NCBI GenBank assembly: GCA_964435775.1
Contig: CAYTAP010000050.1
Location: forward strand, 1 to 25,228
Source: CAYTAP01 sp964435775
GTDB taxonomy: Bacteria > Planctomycetota > Phycisphaerae > Tepidisphaerales > Tepidisphaeraceae
Length of the DNA: 25,228 bases
Direction of reading: 5' to 3'
Position numbers and translations under genes: made by a program. Below, piece after piece: positions 23,134 through 25,228 of the stretch (position 1 is its first letter; each line of letters begins with the position of its first letter). The notes below the pieces were generated by a model. It worked only from the letters and a program-made list of their open reading frames with translations. It was not told the DNA's origin and searched no databases.

Positions 23134-24213
23134 GGTCTCGACCCTCTGGTACTCCGGGCGATGGGACAGCGTGAGCACCTTGCTCCACCATCGCATGAAA
23201 CGCACCGACCACCATGCCAGCGGGAGCAAGAGGAGAATCGCCACCCCTTCAAACCAGCCCACATAGCCCACCGCGAATGCCGTATCGTAAACGATCAGCC
23301 ACAACAGGCCGACGAGCATTAACGTTCGCCCGGCATCCCGCCTCGTGGCGCTGCGATGGTAAATCCAGATGGCCGCCGCGATGAATCCCACCATGGCGGC
23401 AACCGGCCAGAGCAATCCCATGTTGACCCACATCGCCTGCTCAAATGAGATGCGTCCGCCTCCGCTGCGCCGCCACCAGACCACCGTAATCGCCAGGGCA
23501 TCGATGATCGCCAGCCCCCCTGCAACCCGCAGCCAATGATCGCGCGTCAGCGCCGGCCGCTTCTTTTCCAGTCCATAGCAAACAGTGGACAACAGCGCGA
23601 CATGGTTGAGCAGCAGCAGGGCGTGCCACAGGAGCGGGATGCCCGGCGCCGGCGCCAAGGCCTGGAAGAATCGGACGAGCCCAAGGGTCAGGAGGCCCGG
23701 CGCAACCAGATATTTGCCCGCGAAGTCGTAGAAGGTGATCAATGTGCCGGTCCACACAACGAGGACGAGCGTCTTCCATCCATCCCGACCGGCCGAGCCG
23801 GCGTGCAACGCGTAATAGATGGCCGCGCCAATGGCGAGCATTGCCAGGAGAAAACAGATGACATGGGCGCCCATCACGCTCATGCGTCCGCTGGGAAGCG
23901 GCCGATGGGCCGCCATCTGCTTGTCGCGTCGGCGGTCGATGATGTCATTGAGGCTCATCCCATAGCCATACAACCCGACCGCGATCAGCGCCGTCGCCAC
24001 GACCAGCCGCCAGTCGAGAAACGCCCAGGCGCCCGGCGAATCGGTCGAACCCGGCAATTGCGCGATGAATGCAAGGCGCTTTTCCTCCGCTTGAAGCAGC
24101 AGCGTACACCCGCTGTCGGCGATCGCGGTGAAGACCAGCGCCATCCGCGTCAGTTGCAGCGCCGGCATCAGTCGGTGTGAAATCGAAGTCAACAGGGGGG
24201 TTCGTTCCGCCAT
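23131..24213 (-). CDS. UbiA-family prenyltransferase
   Basis: This 360-residue integral membrane protein belongs to the UbiA superfamily, which transfers prenyl chains from prenyl diphosphate to aromatic or lipid acceptors. The magnesium-diphosphate motif NDIIDRRRD (N89-D97) is followed by HRPLPSGRMS. The second motif is weak (FYDFAGKYL near residue 161), unlike the usual DxxGD. The prenyl acceptor is unclear. It is not a good match to haem O synthase (CtaB): the RTxxRPL element is changed to AAHRPL. A ubiquinone or menaquinone enzyme or a different lipid prenyltransferase are possible. ATG 24213 follows CAGGAAC; longer in-frame starts add a region unlike the family. It is divergent from the next gene. 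Confidence 0.8.
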   Translation of the reverse strand: MAERTPLLTSISHRLMPALQLTRMALVFTAIADSGCTLLLQAEEKRLAFIAQLPGSTDSPGAWAFLDWRLVVATALIAVGLYGYGMSLNDIIDRRRDKQMAAHRPLPSGRMSVMGAHVICFLLAMLAIGAAIYYALHAGSAGRDGWKTLVLVVWTGTLITFYDFAGKYLVAPGLLTLGLVRFFQALAPAPGIPLLWHALLLLNHVALLSTVCYGLEKKRPALTRDHWLRVAGGLAIIDALAITVVWWRRSGGGRISFEQAMWVNMGLLWPVAAMVGFIAAAIWIYHRSATRRDAGRTLMLVGLLWLIVYDTAFAVGYVGWFEGVAILLLLPLAWWSVRFMRWWSKVLTLSHRPEYQRVET

Positions 24214-24281
24214 GGCCGTTTGTTCCTGAGAAGGGCGTAGCGTATGAAAGCCCCGCCCGGACACAAGAGCGCGCGGGACAC

Positions 24282-24316
24282 TGGGCATTGTCGGGCAAGC
24301 CATTTACAATGCCCCC
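24282..24316 (+). promoter_or_regulatory. Promoter directly before the small gene, possibly leaderless
   Basis: TGGGCA (24282-24287) and TACAAT (24305-24310) are 17 bases apart and fit the -35/-10 pattern moderately well. The expected start of transcription is at or next to the ATG at 24317, and there is no Shine-Dalgarno in front of it. This points to a leaderless mRNA, a pattern known in some bacteria. Confidence 0.45.
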
Positions 24317-24589
24317 ATGAGTGAAGGTACGCATAGTTATTACGACTGGCAGGTTTCCACATTGTTGCTTGCCTATGACGTGGCCGATCCGATTTCACGC
24401 GACGACACCGCCAAGCTTTCTGCGCGTGAACAGGCCGTTGAGAAGGAACTCCATGCGATGGCGAAAGTGGTGGTACCCGATGAATATCATCGGGATCAGT
24501 CCAGGGAACTGCCCACCGAGGTTGTGATCTCCATGACCCGCGCCACGATCACCCGCGCTGTGGAAATCATGGGCCAGGGGACGAAGTAG
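24317..24589 (+). CDS. Small protein of unknown function upstream of ribH
   Basis: This 90-residue acidic protein shows no recognised domain, signal peptide or membrane helix. The N-terminal half contains YYDWQVSTLLLAYDVADPISRDD, and a charged, partly helical middle (LSAREQAVEKELHAMAKVVVPDEY) follows, with a Thr/Met-rich end. Codon use matches neighbouring genes, which supports a real gene. A promoter-like pair ends six bases before its ATG and no Shine-Dalgarno is seen. It is in the same direction as ribH, 38 bases upstream, so the two are probably transcribed together. A role connected with riboflavin is possible from position alone; I give no function. Confidence 0.65.
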   Translation: MSEGTHSYYDWQVSTLLLAYDVADPISRDDTAKLSAREQAVEKELHAMAKVVVPDEYHRDQSRELPTEVVISMTRATITRAVEIMGQGTK

Positions 24590-24627
24590 CCCATCCCGAA
24601 AACACCAAGTTGAAATGAAAGTGGATC

Positions 24628-25116
24628 ATGAGCACTGAATTGCCGGCCCAAACGCATGCGGAAATTCCATCGACGGCGAAGATCGCCGTCGTGGCGTCGC
24701 GGTTCAACGCGTCGATCGTCGATGAATTGCTGGCCGGGTGTCTGCGACGGTTGGAGGCGTTGAAGGTGGACAACACCCGCATTGTCATCCATCGAGTGCC
24801 GGGCGCATTTGAACTGCCCGTGGCTGCCAAAGCCCTCGCGCGGCGGAAGGCATTCTCGGCCGTCATTTGCCTTGGCGCGGTCATTCGCGGGGATACGCCG
24901 CATTTTGATTACGTCGCGGGGGAATGCGCCCGAGGGTTGCAGGACGTCGCCGTCAGCGAATGTCTCCCGGTTCTCTTTGGCGTGTTGACGACCAACACCC
25001 AGGAACAGGCTTTGGAGCGAATCGGCGGCAAGCACGGCCACGCCGGCGAACGGGCCGCCGACGCGGCAGTCGAAATGATTGCCCTCCTGGCGAGAATCAA
25101 TGGCATTCGGTCGTGA
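24628..25116 (+). CDS. ribH: 6,7-dimethyl-8-ribityllumazine synthase
   Basis: This 162-residue protein is lumazine synthase, which joins 5-amino-6-ribitylamino-uracil with 3,4-dihydroxy-2-butanone 4-phosphate in the penultimate step of riboflavin synthesis. Known family elements occur in order: VVASRFNASIVDELLAGC near residue 21, RVPGAFELP for the first substrate, ICLGAVIRGDTPHFDYV with the catalytic region, and FGVLTTNTQEQALER. The C-terminal helix GERAADAAVEMIALL also fits. Length and N-terminus agree with the family, which forms pentamers or 60-meric shells. A weak AAAGTGG precedes ATG 24628. No other rib genes are visible; nusB often follows in bacteria but the window ends 112 bases later. 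Confidence 0.95.
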   Translation: MSTELPAQTHAEIPSTAKIAVVASRFNASIVDELLAGCLRRLEALKVDNTRIVIHRVPGAFELPVAAKALARRKAFSAVICLGAVIRGDTPHFDYVAGECARGLQDVAVSECLPVLFGVLTTNTQEQALERIGGKHGHAGERAADAAVEMIALLARINGIRS

Positions 25117-25120
25117 GGAG

Positions 25121-25168
25121 TCCATTGTCCGTTGTCAGTTGTTCATACAATGCAACTGCCCACTGCCC
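25121..25168. repeat. Heptamer repeats after ribH
   Basis: TCCATTG, TCCGTTG and TCAGTTG are consecutive (25121-25141), and after a short break ACTGCCC occurs twice (25155-25168). The first block is in the opposite orientation to the array at 570, which shares the ACTGACAACGGA core. This is a further member of the window-wide family. Confidence 0.65.
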
Positions 25169-25206
25169 ACAGACGCAGGGCCTTTCAATTCTCGAATGGA
25201 TCTGCA

Positions 25207-25228
25207 GTAGGGGCGGCTTCAGCCGCCG
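25207..25228. repeat. REP-like hairpin at the window end
   Basis: The last bases contain GGCGGCT and AGCCGCC (25212-25218 with 25221-25227) around TC, preceded by GTAGG. The composition (GTAGGGGCGGCTTCAGCCGCC) resembles short palindromic REP elements known from gammaproteobacteria. The unit is cut by the window edge, so its class is not certain, and a terminator for ribH is an alternative. Confidence 0.45.

Noticed and set aside
23131..24213. Haem O synthase CtaB as identity of the UbiA-family gene, suggested by the oxidase locus
   Set aside because: The RTxxRPL element is replaced by AAHRPL, the second Asp motif is weak, and the gene is over 11 kb from the oxidase genes.

Overview
The window looks like part of a high-GC Gram-negative chromosome, most probably a planctomycete of the Phycisphaerae type. 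That placement is an inference. It rests on an alternative complex III (ACIII) operon followed by a caa3 oxidase, a secreted protein with a VPLP-type PEP-CTERM tail, planctomycete-like gene organisation, and many short heptamer repeats. No rRNA, tRNA, CRISPR array, transposase or phage gene was seen. One 10-N assembly gap lies inside a transporter gene.

Region 1 (1-11659, + strand) is a respiratory locus. It starts inside actB (iron-sulfur subunit) and continues with actC, actD, actE (cytochrome c), actF and a small one-helix membrane protein. A good intrinsic terminator follows at 5498. Next come a SCO copper chaperone, a subunit II with CuA and a fused haem c, subunit I with the YS motif of A2-type haem-copper oxidases, subunit III with a large proline-rich insertion, subunit IV, and a second subunit-III-family protein. 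Together they describe quinol -> ACIII -> membrane-bound cytochrome c -> caa3 oxidase -> O2.

Region 2 (11740-18122, - strand), in transcription order, encodes a von Willebrand A (MIDAS) protein, an ACP fused to a FabZ-type dehydratase, a LolA-like periplasmic protein, an LpxL/HtrB-type acyltransferase, and one 817-residue protein joining an intact ketosynthase to a ketosynthase-like domain without its catalytic cysteine. Several genes abut as TGA-ATG. The set of families is that of aryl-polyene-like type II fatty acid/polyketide loci, but compact and with two fusions. It is the best candidate for an undescribed system here.

Region 3 (18190-25228) holds a TonB-like protein behind a recognisable promoter, a DHA2-type MFS exporter interrupted by the N gap, a PEP-CTERM-like secreted protein with a structured 5' leader, an AEC permease, a UbiA-family prenyltransferase (- strand), a small unknown gene that may be leaderless, and ribH.

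Across all regions runs a family of degenerate 7-bp tandem repeats with a common GAAC/GGAC-like core. They lie between genes (570, 3622, 10511, 25121) and, notably, in frame inside two unrelated proteins: the linker of the ketosynthase fusion and the loop before the VWA domain.
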